This document shows, piece by piece, positions 1 through 7,410 of a stretch of 64,000 nt of DNA. The stretch lies in IMG/VR virus record IMGVR_UViG_3300032053_004772, positions 1 through 64,000 of that record; one strand, given 5' to 3'. Numbering within the stretch: the stretch's first letter is position 1; each line of letters starts with the position of its first letter. The notes beneath the pieces are model-generated. The model was not told the DNA's origin and did no database searches. It saw only the letters and a program-made list of their open reading frames with translations. The DNA is from a virus. Position numbers and translations under genes: made by a program.

Positions 1-23
1 AGTAGGAATGCGGTAATTCTTTC

Positions 24-341
24 ATGAACGAAATTACCGTTACGAAAGACGACTTTGAGTACTGGAAAGAAGTAGAGAGGGGTTACATCCGAGAGATGAC
101 TCACGTGGTTATTCAGGTGAGTCACGAGAGGGATGCAGTTCGTACTGAGGTAACGCATCTTAGAGACGGCTACGAACACGTGAAGAAGTTGTTGAGGATG
201 CTCGTGAAAGATCAGGAAAGAGCGAACTATCCAAACGGAGTTACCGTGATCAACTCACTGTGTTCCTTCATCGACTTCGTGCTGCAGACTACCGGTGATA
301 AGGCACGAGAGTTTCTTGACTCTCTAACGTTTGAGGAGTAG
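24..341 (+). CDS. Hypothetical protein, 105 aa
   Basis: A charged, probably helical 105-residue protein beginning at ATG 24. It has no signal peptide, membrane segment or catalytic motif I can recognise. An AGGA lies well upstream at 4-7, so the ribosome binding site is weak and the true start could lie outside the window. It opens a run of small genes leading to the portal gene, two bases before the next start. Function unknown. Confidence 0.7.
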   Translation: MNEITVTKDDFEYWKEVERGYIREMTHVVIQVSHERDAVRTEVTHLRDGYEHVKKLLRMLVKDQERANYPNGVTVINSLCSFIDFVLQTTGDKAREFLDSLTFEE

Positions 342-343
342 AG

Positions 344-517
344 ATGGAACAGAATCAGAAACAGAAGGCTGGTCGGAAGATTGGTACCAACAGACGGAAG
401 TGTGATCGGTATCGGATGACGAACCGTCTGGAGAGGAACAAACGGCGTGAACAAGAAAAACGAGAGAGACACCTCGCGAGACTCGCTGCGAAACGTGGTG
501 AAGCAGCAAGCGCGTAA
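344..517 (+). CDS. Small basic protein, 57 aa
   Basis: A short Arg/Lys-rich protein whose ATG follows the previous stop by two bases, with GAGGAG upstream as ribosome binding site. The N-terminal half carries the pattern AGRKIGTNRRKCDRY, a type of small basic protein seen repeatedly in phage genomes without assigned function. Its last 70 bases overlap the next gene in another frame. It could bind nucleic acid because of its charge, but this is only inference. Confidence 0.6.
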   Translation: MEQNQKQKAGRKIGTNRRKCDRYRMTNRLERNKRREQEKRERHLARLAAKRGEAASA

Positions 518-638
518 AGGTATCCATCGTATCTGGGATGCTATCCGAAACAACCCGACTCTGATCGAAGCCACTCGAGCTCTGGAGAGAGAACTGATCG
601 CGTTCTCTCGGAAGGAAGAGCTTGTTCATCGCGAATGA
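447..638 (+). CDS. Hypothetical protein, up to 63 aa
   Basis: Starts at GTG 447, with GAGG about ten bases upstream, or alternatively at a GTG at 498. The downstream part uses codons like its neighbours (ATC, CTG, GAA, CGT), which supports real coding. It overlaps the preceding small basic gene by up to 70 bases, and its end overlaps the next start at 622. The C-terminal half looks alpha-helical. Function unknown. Confidence 0.5.
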   Translation: MNKKNERDTSRDSLRNVVKQQARKGIHRIWDAIRNNPTLIEATRALERELIAFSRKEELVHRE

Positions 639-858
639 CGTAAAGAAGGAGCATGCGGAACTTACTCAGTTCTTGACGCATCAACTCGTTGAGAAGTTCG
701 GTGCAACTCGTATCATGCTGAGCTACGCGATCTCGAATCCAGATGCACATCGCGTTGGAGAGGAAGTTACTTTCCATACGGAGTTTGCTGTTGAGGGCAA
801 CTTCTCAGATATGCGCGATCGAGTTGCGAAGTACTGGAAAGATCATCCAGTTGTATAG
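622..858 (+). CDS. Hypothetical protein, 78 aa
   Basis: Begins at TTG 622, chosen because GGAAGAG sits just upstream and no in-frame ATG is available near the start. The 78-residue product mixes acidic helices with a possible short beta hairpin (EVTFHTEFAVEG). It overlaps the previous gene by 17 bases, suggesting translational coupling. No family recognised. Confidence 0.6.
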   Translation: MFIANDVKKEHAELTQFLTHQLVEKFGATRIMLSYAISNPDAHRVGEEVTFHTEFAVEGNFSDMRDRVAKYWKDHPVV

Positions 859-870
859 GAGGATAGAGAT

Positions 871-1125
871 ATGGTAGGCGTTGGCAAGTTCTCTGGTGGT
901 GAGCCCGAGATTTCAGACGAGACTCCTCGGGTTGTACATACCGGAGAAGTAAAAGATGGCTCGCAGAACGACGGAGTAGTTCGTAACGAGCGCATCCAGA
1001 TGCAGGATACAGGAATCGGACGGTCTGCAGAGGTCCCTCCTTTGTATTCATACAAAGACGATCTCGGCGTGAAGTCAGCCGGAGGTAAGAAGCAGGGTGC
1101 GCTCAAACCGAAGGAGAAGAAGTGA
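871..1125 (+). CDS. Hypothetical protein, 84 aa
   Basis: ATG 871 has a good GGAGG ribosome binding site at about 859. The protein is polar, rich in Gly, Asp and Lys, and probably disordered, ending in a lysine-rich tail (KEKK). Its stop overlaps the next ATG (TGATG). No function can be assigned. Confidence 0.65.
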   Translation: MVGVGKFSGGEPEISDETPRVVHTGEVKDGSQNDGVVRNERIQMQDTGIGRSAEVPPLYSYKDDLGVKSAGGKKQGALKPKEKK

Positions 1126-1322
1126 TGAACGGAGAACAACCGAAATCAGAAGCGGAGTGGAAAGCGTACAACGACGCTATGACACTCATGAATGCGCAGG
1201 CGATCATGAACGACGATGTGAGGTACCGGGCTGCGCTAGTTCAAGCAAAGAAGATCGCGAAGGAGAAGGAAGCAGAGCTCACCGGGATCCTCGCGATTAT
1301 CGATGAAGAAGAGGAAAGGTAG
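1125..1322 (+). CDS. Hypothetical helical protein, 65 aa
   Basis: Begins at ATG 1125, overlapping the previous stop by one base, with AAGGAG upstream. It is a short, highly charged helical protein (KKIAKEKEAEL) ending in a run of glutamates. It may form a coiled coil. No homolog recognised. Confidence 0.6.
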   Translation: MNGEQPKSEAEWKAYNDAMTLMNAQAIMNDDVRYRAALVQAKKIAKEKEAELTGILAIIDEEEER

Positions 1323-1333
1323 GAGACGGAAGC

Positions 1334-1549
1334 ATGTCAGACGAGATGTCACTAGTGGAGTGGCAGAGAAGGATGGATAACGCCCGAAGCGAATCGGAGA
1401 TCCAAGACCTTCTTCGGCGGAAGCCGAAAGCTGCAGGCGTACATGCCGGTGAAGCGAATCTGGGAGCCATTCATCCTGGTCTCGCTTCCGAAGGAGAATC
1501 CGGAGAAGGATTGCCGTTACTGGACAAGCTTCGAGGTCCCGGAAGGTAG
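1334..1549 (+). CDS. Small ORF with possible frameshift before its end
   Basis: ATG 1334 follows GGAGACGGAAGC. The first ~32 codons (to about 1430) look like normal protein. After that, the +1 frame reads much more like protein (rich in W, F, Y, V and P, ending at a stop at 1569-1571), while the annotated frame becomes Gly/Leu/Ala-rich. Either the gene is frameshifted near 1425-1432 by sequencing error or recoding, or a 42-aa gene starts at ATG 1443 inside it. Function unknown. Confidence 0.45.
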   Translation: MSDEMSLVEWQRRMDNARSESEIQDLLRRKPKAAGVHAGEANLGAIHPGLASEGESGEGLPLLDKLRGPGR

Positions 1550-1571
1550 CAGAGTTCGCTACCCACAGTAG
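1443..1571 (+). CDS. Alternative-frame small ORF, 42 aa
   Basis: Lies in the +1 frame over the end of the preceding ORF. The frame is open from about 1356 and continues past the other frame's stop to TAG 1569-1571. Its residues (RIWEPFILVSLP, YWTSFEVPEG) look like a folded protein. It is probably the true C-terminus of the gene at 1334 rather than a separate gene. Confidence 0.35.
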   Translation: MPVKRIWEPFILVSLPKENPEKDCRYWTSFEVPEGSRVRYPQ

Positions 1572-1583
1572 GAGTGTCTCAAC

Positions 1584-3344
1584 ATGTATTCTCGAGATTC
1601 CGATCATGAAAAGCGCAAGCTGAATTACCAGCGGTACAAGAAGCTTTGCGAACGCGGTTACTCTATCTCGGAAGAGACGGCTAGTACCGCGTTGTACATG
1701 ATCAACGAGGATCCCTTTGGTCGAGCGTATTACCAGAAGTCGCTAGGAGAGGTAGCAGTTCGCGATCCTCTCACAGGACGAGAGTTCACTCAGGAAGAGT
1801 GGGCAACCAAAGAGTTCATCGTTGACAACAAGACGCAGTTGATCGCGAAGGTCTCTGCGGATCTGGTCTGTGGAAAGAAGCTTTCTATCACGTTCCCGAA
1901 GGATCAAAAACCCTCTCCTGATGATGAAACGTGGTTAGAGGCGTTTCTGAAGAAGCACAAACTGCACACAGTTCTGTACGAGGCTGCGATACGGAACAGT
2001 GCTCTTGGAGATCAGTTCTTCGAAGTTTGCGTTGCAGAAGATGAGATCGAGATTCCCTATCGCGATCCCTTCTTTGTATACATCGAGCACGACGGAGATA
2101 AGGTTACTGCCTACGAGCTGTGCTGGGAGATCGAGATCAAGGAAGAAATTCGTCGTCTGCTCTCCAAAGAGGTTCGGAAACGAACTCTTGTGCAGAAGAA
2201 GATCCATTTGAAGGGAAAGATCCGGTACGAACTCTGGGAGATCAAGGGAGCAGATACCGAGAAGGTTCCGATGATAACGAATCCAGCGAACGTTGCGCTT
2301 GTAGAGAAGGCTCTCACGTCTTCGTGGATGGAGTGCTACCTCGTCAAAGAGGGAGAGATCGAAACCGAGACTACAGATGTCGCTCAAGTATACGTGATCG
2401 AGGAGAACACTGGGATTGACGCAATCCTCGTGATTCATTGGCCGAACTATCGCATGTTCGATATTTACGGGGTCTCTGATGCGGGAATGATAGAGGGATT
2501 GCAGAACGCACTCAACCTTCGCGAGACTCAGATGAACGATGTGTTGGATAAGCATGCCGATCCAGCGATGTACGGTCCTGATGACTTCCTAGATCCGAAC
2601 GGCAACTTGGTGATGACCGGTGGTGGAGGTCGATACTTTCCCGTATCTACAGGAGCAACCGGGACCTCTGTCGGTTACCTCGAGTGGCAAGGACACCTAG
2701 ACGATGCGAAGCTCGAGATCGAGCGCATTTACAAGGCGATTCTCGATAACACCGAGACTGCCGCTGCGTTACTCGGAATAGACTCTGGTGGAGTGGAGTC
2801 TGGACGAGCGCTGATGTACAAACTGATCCGTTCTCTAGCGATGGCTACGCGGAAGTTCTCGTACATGAAGCAGGCGTTGATCGATCTAATCTCTACCGCT
2901 CAGAAAATGAGGATTGTGTGGATCGACGGACCCGGAGTGACATCCTTTGATGAGGAACTGACGACTGATTGGAAAGATCAGATCAAGGAACCGACGATCG
3001 AGGTAATGAGCTCTCTTCCGACGGATGTTACCGAATCCATTACACAGGTGACGTCTTTGGTAGGTAGCGGACTTATCAGCAAGGAAACTGGGTTGGAGAT
3101 CATCGCGAAACTGTTTGACGAGATCGATATTGAGCAGGAGAAGAAGCGTCTCGATGCTCAGGAGAAGAAGGATCTAGAGAAGCAACTGGCTCAGTTCCCT
3201 GACTGGATGGCCGCTGTTCCTACAGAAGAGGGTGGAGAAGGAACTCCTGCTGCCGGTGAAGAAGCGAACGTAGGAGAAGAGGGTGCTGCTCCACCTCCTG
3301 CTCCGAAAGCAACTCCGATTCCAGCTCCGGGAGTTGCTAAGTAA
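1584..3344 (+). CDS. Portal protein
   Basis: A 586-residue portal protein of the SPP1-gp6-like type, forming the dodecameric DNA-entry vertex and head-tail junction. Recognition rests on overall organisation: an N-terminal domain with a GRAYYQKSLG-type stretch, a beta-rich middle, and a helical region near residues 400-440 (ESGRALMYKLIRSLAMATRKF in two parts) typical of portals. An acidic, coiled-coil-prone region follows, then a Pro/Ala-rich disordered tail. Length fits the family. The next gene begins immediately after its stop. The usual upstream neighbour, the large terminase, is outside this window. Confidence 0.85.
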   Translation: MYSRDSDHEKRKLNYQRYKKLCERGYSISEETASTALYMINEDPFGRAYYQKSLGEVAVRDPLTGREFTQEEWATKEFIVDNKTQLIAKVSADLVCGKKLSITFPKDQKPSPDDETWLEAFLKKHKLHTVLYEAAIRNSALGDQFFEVCVAEDEIEIPYRDPFFVYIEHDGDKVTAYELCWEIEIKEEIRRLLSKEVRKRTLVQKKIHLKGKIRYELWEIKGADTEKVPMITNPANVALVEKALTSSWMECYLVKEGEIETETTDVAQVYVIEENTGIDAILVIHWPNYRMFDIYGVSDAGMIEGLQNALNLRETQMNDVLDKHADPAMYGPDDFLDPNGNLVMTGGGGRYFPVSTGATGTSVGYLEWQGHLDDAKLEIERIYKAILDNTETAAALLGIDSGGVESGRALMYKLIRSLAMATRKFSYMKQALIDLISTAQKMRIVWIDGPGVTSFDEELTTDWKDQIKEPTIEVMSSLPTDVTESITQVTSLVGSGLISKETGLEIIAKLFDEIDIEQEKKRLDAQEKKDLEKQLAQFPDWMAAVPTEEGGEGTPAAGEEANVGEEGAAPPPAPKATPIPAPGVAK

Positions 3345-3725
3345 ATGAAAAGCGTTTTTAAGCCGGAAAAATCTTTCGGGGAGCGTTTCTCTAAAACCTC
3401 GTACGTGATCGTTGCAAGGAAGATGAAGATCGATCCGATCCGAGAAGGAGCTCAACTGAAGGTTACACTTCAGAAGTTGCTTTCTCCGATGAAACTGCTG
3501 AAGGTAGAAGATAGACGAACTCGTGAGAAGCAAGCGAACGCGATGATCGAACGTTTCGGTCAGAGATCTCGGAAGTTCTGGCGTACGTATCAGCAGTACG
3601 TGTTCTTGCGAGGGGAGTTACGAGGATTGGCTTCACTAGAGAAGTTCGATCCGAATGCAGAGAAGGAATCGCAGAGGCTGCGAAAGGAATTGAAGGAGCC
3701 TCAAAATGCCGAGGGGAGGGGGTAA
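3345..3725 (+). CDS. Hypothetical basic protein, 126 aa
   Basis: Begins directly after the portal stop. It is a strongly basic, helical protein with many Lys and Arg residues and no membrane segment. Its end overlaps the following small gene by 20 bases, indicating coupled translation within the head module. It may be a minor structural or DNA-contacting protein, but nothing in the sequence proves this. Confidence 0.65.
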   Translation: MKSVFKPEKSFGERFSKTSYVIVARKMKIDPIREGAQLKVTLQKLLSPMKLLKVEDRRTREKQANAMIERFGQRSRKFWRTYQQYVFLRGELRGLASLEKFDPNAEKESQRLRKELKEPQNAEGRG

Positions 3726-3858
3726 GAGCTACACACGATCGCATCAGCAGATGAAGTACCTATTTGCGAACAGGATTACGTTTCACAATCCAGCGCACAC
3801 AGGTAAGCTCTATTCTGCTGCTCCTACGAAGAAGAGAGGAAGAAAGAGGAAGAAGTGA
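3706..3858 (+). CDS. Small basic protein, 50 aa
   Basis: ATG 3706 is preceded by AAGGAG. The 50-residue product starts with a glycine-rich stretch and ends in a polybasic tail (KKRGRKRKK). It overlaps its neighbours at both ends. Such short basic proteins are common beside phage head genes. Role unknown. Confidence 0.55.
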   Translation: MPRGGGKSYTRSHQQMKYLFANRITFHNPAHTGKLYSAAPTKKRGRKRKK

Positions 3859-4172
3859 ATCCGAACGTCGCGATGAATGTGCTAGGAGTTCTTGACTTTA
3901 TTGCGCAGATCAACAGAGCAGTCTCGTTCGAGCAAGCTCAGCGGATTCTGGAAGAGCAGAAGGTACGAGTTAAGAGAGCGTATCGTCAGAAGGCGAAACT
4001 ACTACATCCAGATCTCGCTGGTGACCACGATCGGATGGTTGAGTTGAACCAAGCCAAGGCGGTATTACTAGATGTGAAAATAAGACCGCCGAGACCACAG
4101 CCGATCATTGTGACGTTCGCGTACAACTATTCGACGTACTCTGCGAACGTGACATCGACTGTGAATTGGTAA
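3855..4172 (+). CDS. J-domain (DnaJ-like) protein
   Basis: A 105-residue protein starting at GTG 3855, overlapping the previous stop (GTGA). Residues 36-75 match a J domain: a basic helix (RAYRQKAKLLHPD) followed by the HPD tripeptide at residues 51-53, then the helix III pattern MVELNQAKAVLLD. J domains stimulate the ATPase of Hsp70/DnaK. No Gly/Phe or zinc region is present, so this is a minimal co-chaperone. It may recruit host DnaK for capsid assembly or replication (inference). The 40-residue C-terminal tail is beta-prone and unassigned. It sits just before queD. Confidence 0.75.
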   Translation: MNPNVAMNVLGVLDFIAQINRAVSFEQAQRILEEQKVRVKRAYRQKAKLLHPDLAGDHDRMVELNQAKAVLLDVKIRPPRPQPIIVTFAYNYSTYSANVTSTVNW

Positions 4173-4182
4173 GGAGAAACAG

Positions 4183-4524
4183 ATGAACTACCGGATCAAA
4201 CTGAGCTTCGACGCAGCTCACTGGCTTCCACACTACAAGGGGAAGTGTGTAAACTTGCACGGTCATACCTGGCACGTCGAGTTCTATGTTAAGGTACCGA
4301 CTGAACTAGATAAATCCGGAATCGGAATCGACTTTAAAGAGTTGAAGAGAGTGTTGACAGACATCCTTCCGGATCACATGCTAGTGAACGATGTAGTCAC
4401 ACCTCCGTCAGCAGAGAATCTAGTGCAGTATCTGATCAAGCAAGCACACAGACGAGAGGTGTCGGTCACCAAGATAGTGCTGTGGGAAACAGACGACAAC
4501 GGAATCGAATTGGAGGTAGAGTGA
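4183..4524 (+). CDS. queD: 6-carboxy-5,6,7,8-tetrahydropterin synthase (QueD)
   Basis: QueD converts 7,8-dihydroneopterin triphosphate to 6-carboxytetrahydropterin, the second step from GTP to preQ0. The 113-residue length fits the family. The sequence shows the zinc ligands His13, His26 and His28 (FDAAHWLP and HGHTW), catalytic Cys22, the PSAENL motif and the closing LWET. AAGGAG precedes the ATG. Its last bases overlap the start of queE (GTGA), so queD, queE, folE and the methyltransferase form one coupled operon. The pathway is completed by queC and dpdA some 50 kb downstream. Confidence 0.95.
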   Translation: MNYRIKLSFDAAHWLPHYKGKCVNLHGHTWHVEFYVKVPTELDKSGIGIDFKELKRVLTDILPDHMLVNDVVTPPSAENLVQYLIKQAHRREVSVTKIVLWETDDNGIELEVE

Positions 4525-5093
4525 ACTTTCCGGTCGTCGATATCTTCGAGAGCATTCAGGGAGAGGGTTACTGGGTAGGTACCCCCTCCCTTTTTATTCG
4601 TCTTGCGGGATGCAATCTTGAGTGCACCTTCTGCGATACGAAGTTTGACGTGTACGAGGAGTGGTCGCTAGAACGGATTCTAGAGCGAGCAAAGAAGACG
4701 CTAACGACACACGTTGTGATCACGGGAGGAGAACCTACGATCCAACCGAACCTGCATCTACTCGTGCGAGCGTTGCGAGCACGCGGAAAGTACGTAGCGA
4801 TCGAAACGAACGGAACACAGGAGGGGTGGTTCGAAGCGAACTGGCTTACAGTATCCCCGAAGTCGATGGTGACTCGCGAAGATGTTGCGAGCGAGTTGAA
4901 GGTGCTGTGGATCTCTCCGCAGTTTGTAGAGAAGTGGTCAAAACGGAAGAGTCCTCGAGTACAACACAGATACGTGCAACCAGTGGAGATCGGAGGGAAG
5001 TTCATGGAGGTTCCAGCGATTCTGGAGTGGCTACGAAAGAATCCCGATTGGAGGTTATCCGTGCAGATTCACAAGGTACTGGGAATCAAATGA
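4521..5093 (+). CDS. queE: 7-carboxy-7-deazaguanine synthase (QueE)
   Basis: A radical SAM enzyme that rearranges 6-carboxytetrahydropterin to 7-carboxy-7-deazaguanine. Of the possible starts I chose GTG 4521, which overlaps the queD stop and gives a 190-residue protein beginning with the family-typical FPVVDIFESIQGEG. The [4Fe-4S] cluster cysteines are C31, C35 and C38 (CX3CX2C), followed by the SAM-binding VITGGEP. Length is normal for the family. The gene overlaps folE by ATGA. Confidence 0.95.
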   Translation: MNFPVVDIFESIQGEGYWVGTPSLFIRLAGCNLECTFCDTKFDVYEEWSLERILERAKKTLTTHVVITGGEPTIQPNLHLLVRALRARGKYVAIETNGTQEGWFEANWLTVSPKSMVTREDVASELKVLWISPQFVEKWSKRKSPRVQHRYVQPVEIGGKFMEVPAILEWLRKNPDWRLSVQIHKVLGIK

Positions 5094-5662
5094 CGACAGA
5101 ACACAAACTGCAGAACGTGCGGAATCTTCTTCTCGCGATCGGAGAGGATCCGGATCGGGAAGGTTTGAGGGATACACCGAAGCGAGTAGTACGATCGTGG
5201 AAAGAGCTTTTTGGAGGTTACTCGCAGGATCCTATGAGAGTGTTATCTCGAACGTTCTCCTCTGGTGGCTACGATGAGATGATCATACTACGTGAGATTG
5301 AGTTCTACTCTTGCTGCGAACACCACATGCAAGTTTTTTCAGGAAGAGCCTCGATTGCTTACGTACCGAAGGATCGAGTAGTCGGTGTATCCAAACTTGC
5401 TCGGGTGGTAGACATCTACGCTCGTCGGTTACAGATCCAGGAACGGTTGACGGTACAGATCGCGGATGCGATCGAGAAAGCGCTGGAACCGCAGGGTGTG
5501 ATGGTTGTGCTCGAAGCTCAACACCTTTGTATGCGAGCTCGCGGTGTGAAGCAGCAGCACTCACTAATGACGACCTCCGCTATACGAGGGATCTTTCGAG
5601 AGAATCCAGAGGTTCGGGAAGAGTTCTTGGATCTGCTGAAACGGGGAGAAGGAGAGCACTGA
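5090..5662 (+). CDS. folE: GTP cyclohydrolase I (FolE)
   Basis: Opens the GTP ring to make 7,8-dihydroneopterin triphosphate, the precursor consumed by QueD. The 190-residue protein has the zinc ligands Cys76 and His79 (CCEHHM) and Cys147 (CMRARGVKQ), plus the QERLT helix. The frame is open well upstream, but ATG 5090 is the right start because it overlaps the queE stop (ATGA) and yields family length. A phage copy avoids dependence on the host folate pool for making preQ0. Confidence 0.95.
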   Translation: MTTEHKLQNVRNLLLAIGEDPDREGLRDTPKRVVRSWKELFGGYSQDPMRVLSRTFSSGGYDEMIILREIEFYSCCEHHMQVFSGRASIAYVPKDRVVGVSKLARVVDIYARRLQIQERLTVQIADAIEKALEPQGVMVVLEAQHLCMRARGVKQQHSLMTTSAIRGIFRENPEVREEFLDLLKRGEGEH

Positions 5663-6264
5663 TGGATATGCACTTTCCTGCCGGAACGAACGCCGGGACG
5701 ATCATAATGGAAGCCAGACAGTACGCTCCGTTACTCGTGGATGGAATAAGCAGTCGAGTTCTGGATGTAGGCGCTCACATCGGAGCCTTCGCTCGCTTAG
5801 CGTATCCCAGACAAACGTTGTGTGTTGAACCGGATTCTCGAAATCTGCAGTATCTACGAATGAACGTTCCTGATGCGCTGATCGTTCCTGGTGCTCTCAC
5901 CGATCATCCGGAGATGCTGCAACGGGGGTTCGCATACTTGCGGCAGACTCTAAACACGGACGCGTGCAGGTTGTTTCCGGAGGAGTACCCTGAGACTGTT
6001 CCGGTGTATGTATACTCGTTCTGGGGGTTGGTAGTTTGGTATAAACCGAACGTGATCAAGGTGGATGCGGAGGGTAGTGAGCAGCACTTTGACTTTCACC
6101 AACTACCGGATTCCGTTCGTCGGATGTTTGTGGAGTGGCATCCCTACGAGAAAGTTGACTTCAGCGAGTTGAAGAGGAATCACGGAGTTATCGTGCAGCA
6201 GGGTTTCAAAGCTGATTGGGAACCGCATCCGGACCGCTGTATCGGATCGTTCTATTCTCGCTAA
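5662..6264 (+). CDS. FkbM-type SAM-dependent methyltransferase
   Basis: A 200-residue class I methyltransferase. Motif I is VLDVGAHIGAF at residues 33-43, the acidic SAM-ribose site is CVEPDSRN, and VIKVDAEGSE is characteristic of the FkbM family, which methylates small molecules and sugars. Its ATG overlaps the folE stop, making it the fourth gene of the queD-queE-folE operon. That position suggests it acts on a 7-deazaguanine intermediate or modified base, though a glycan target cannot be excluded. The gene ends inside a weak terminator hairpin. Confidence 0.8.
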   Translation: MDMHFPAGTNAGTIIMEARQYAPLLVDGISSRVLDVGAHIGAFARLAYPRQTLCVEPDSRNLQYLRMNVPDALIVPGALTDHPEMLQRGFAYLRQTLNTDACRLFPEEYPETVPVYVYSFWGLVVWYKPNVIKVDAEGSEQHFDFHQLPDSVRRMFVEWHPYEKVDFSELKRNHGVIVQQGFKADWEPHPDRCIGSFYSR

Positions 6265-6281
6265 AAACGGGAGCGATTTTT
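6258..6281 (+). terminator. Weak intrinsic terminator after the que operon
   Basis: A 5-bp stem (TCGCT 6258-6262 with AGCGA 6272-6276) with a 9-nt loop, followed by five T residues. It contains the stop codon of the methyltransferase gene. The stem is short but the position, just upstream of promoter P1, fits. Confidence 0.45.
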
Positions 6282-6335
6282 GCTTCAAAAAAGAACTAAT
6301 AAAGGAAGAAAAAAAATTAAAAATATTTTTCAAAA

Positions 6336-6396
6336 CCTCTTGATTTTTCTTTCAATCTATATTATAATATAATTGTAGACTAAGAAGAAAGAGAAG
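6336..6396 (+). promoter_or_regulatory. Promoter P1 (sigma70-like), repeated as P2
   Basis: TTGATT at 6340-6345, a 17-bp spacer and a perfect TATAAT at 6363-6368, with an A-tract-rich upstream region like an UP element. The 61 bases 6336-6396 are identical to 45382-45442, and a divergent third copy is at 52529-52557. It reads into the gene at 6421. The 156-base gap 6265-6420 holds nothing else recognisable. Confidence 0.9.
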
Positions 6397-6420
6397 AAAG
6401 AGAAGAGAGAGGAGAAAACG

Positions 6421-6783
6421 ATGAAGAGTACGTACACGGACGGAGTACAGAGGGTGGAGGTAAAGAACAAATACGCGTACCATTACAACAAGGCAGGGTC
6501 GTGCATCGGACGGTCGCGCTTCGATCACCGCAGAGAGTTCATCGATAGGTTGTACGCTATCGGATTCAAGCGGAACGAGCAGGAGTTAATCGTAATGGAA
6601 CGCAAGCAGTACAAACTCACAGACGAGAGCGGTCAGATCTACGACGTACGCACGATGGACTCTATCGATCTCGAACGAGCGCAGTTCGTAGCTTTGGAGA
6701 GCACAGACGGTGTTCGCTCTTGGGTTCCGATGACGGGAGAGGAGTTGATTTGCAAGTTGTTTCCGATGGAGAAGACGAGATGA
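6421..6783 (+). CDS. Hypothetical protein, 120 aa, first gene after P1
   Basis: The first gene downstream of promoter P1, with GGAG upstream of its ATG. The 120-residue soluble protein has a basic, Tyr-rich N-terminal half (YAYHYNKAGSCIG) and a beta-prone second half. No catalytic motif is visible. Its promoter suggests expression by unmodified host RNA polymerase, probably early. It overlaps the next ATG by ATGA. Confidence 0.7.
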   Translation: MKSTYTDGVQRVEVKNKYAYHYNKAGSCIGRSRFDHRREFIDRLYAIGFKRNEQELIVMERKQYKLTDESGQIYDVRTMDSIDLERAQFVALESTDGVRSWVPMTGEELICKLFPMEKTR

Positions 6784-6941
6784 GCGTTTGCACTTGGGAT
6801 AGAGAGAATCGGAAGTGCCTCTATTTGCAGGAGTGCGAAGATGCGATGATCCATCAGAGGGCTTCCTTCTATGAGGTATGCCTTCCGAAGTGCGAACGGA
6901 TGATCGAGTGGCAAAAGAGGGAGGAGAGAAATGACGAGTAA
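6780..6941 (+). CDS. Small Cys-rich protein, 53 aa
   Basis: ATG 6780 overlaps the previous stop. Four cysteines (C4, C13, C19, C34) plus a fifth in CLPKCE could bind metal, but spacing does not match a known finger. The C-terminus is strongly charged and overlaps the next gene by 11 bases. Function unknown. Confidence 0.6.
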   Translation: MSVCTWDRENRKCLYLQECEDAMIHQRASFYEVCLPKCERMIEWQKREERNDE

Positions 6942-7410
6942 GGAACTAGTCAAGGTATTCGAGCAGTTCGTTCGGAATACAGGGAAGGTCAAAACGTTAC
7001 ACGCCTTTGTTAAAACGGATCCTACTAAAGGAGAGGAGATCAGGGTTAACGTTGCTATGGAGTACGGCTTTCAGCCGGGTACTCACAGAGTAGAGGAGCC
7101 GTTCACTCCTGCAGCGGAAGTAGTTGGGGTCACGATCCTTCAAGTCTGGGGACTCTCGATCGAGCTACGGTCCAAGTACCTTGGAAAGATCTCCGGGTAC
7201 TTCGAGGACGAGAAGTGGACCAGCATCACGACCGAGGGTGTTCGACTTGGTTGCGCTACCGTGAAGGACGCGTTCAGAAAGGAACTGGTTCGCTTCGAGA
7301 ACGTTCTCAGACGGCTCGTTTTCGAAGGGATCTGGGGAGTAGAGAAGGACCACTGGAAGCGAGAGGCGCCCGGTGTGGAGATGAACTCTGCGATTCACGG
7401 AGGTGCGTGA
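6931..7410 (+). CDS. Hypothetical protein, 159 aa
   Basis: A soluble mixed alpha/beta protein with good ribosome binding site AGGGAGGAG. I recognise no motif. It is coupled to the TOPRIM gene that follows (the stop TGA shares bases with ATG 7410), so it may work with it, but that is inference from position only. Confidence 0.7.
   Translation: MTSKELVKVFEQFVRNTGKVKTLHAFVKTDPTKGEEIRVNVAMEYGFQPGTHRVEEPFTPAAEVVGVTILQVWGLSIELRSKYLGKISGYFEDEKWTSITTEGVRLGCATVKDAFRKELVRFENVLRRLVFEGIWGVEKDHWKREAPGVEMNSAIHGGA

Noticed and set aside
1935-2555. 206-codon open frame on the minus strand
   Set aside because: Mirror of the portal gene. No ribosome site or recognisable motif, and all real genes are on the + strand.
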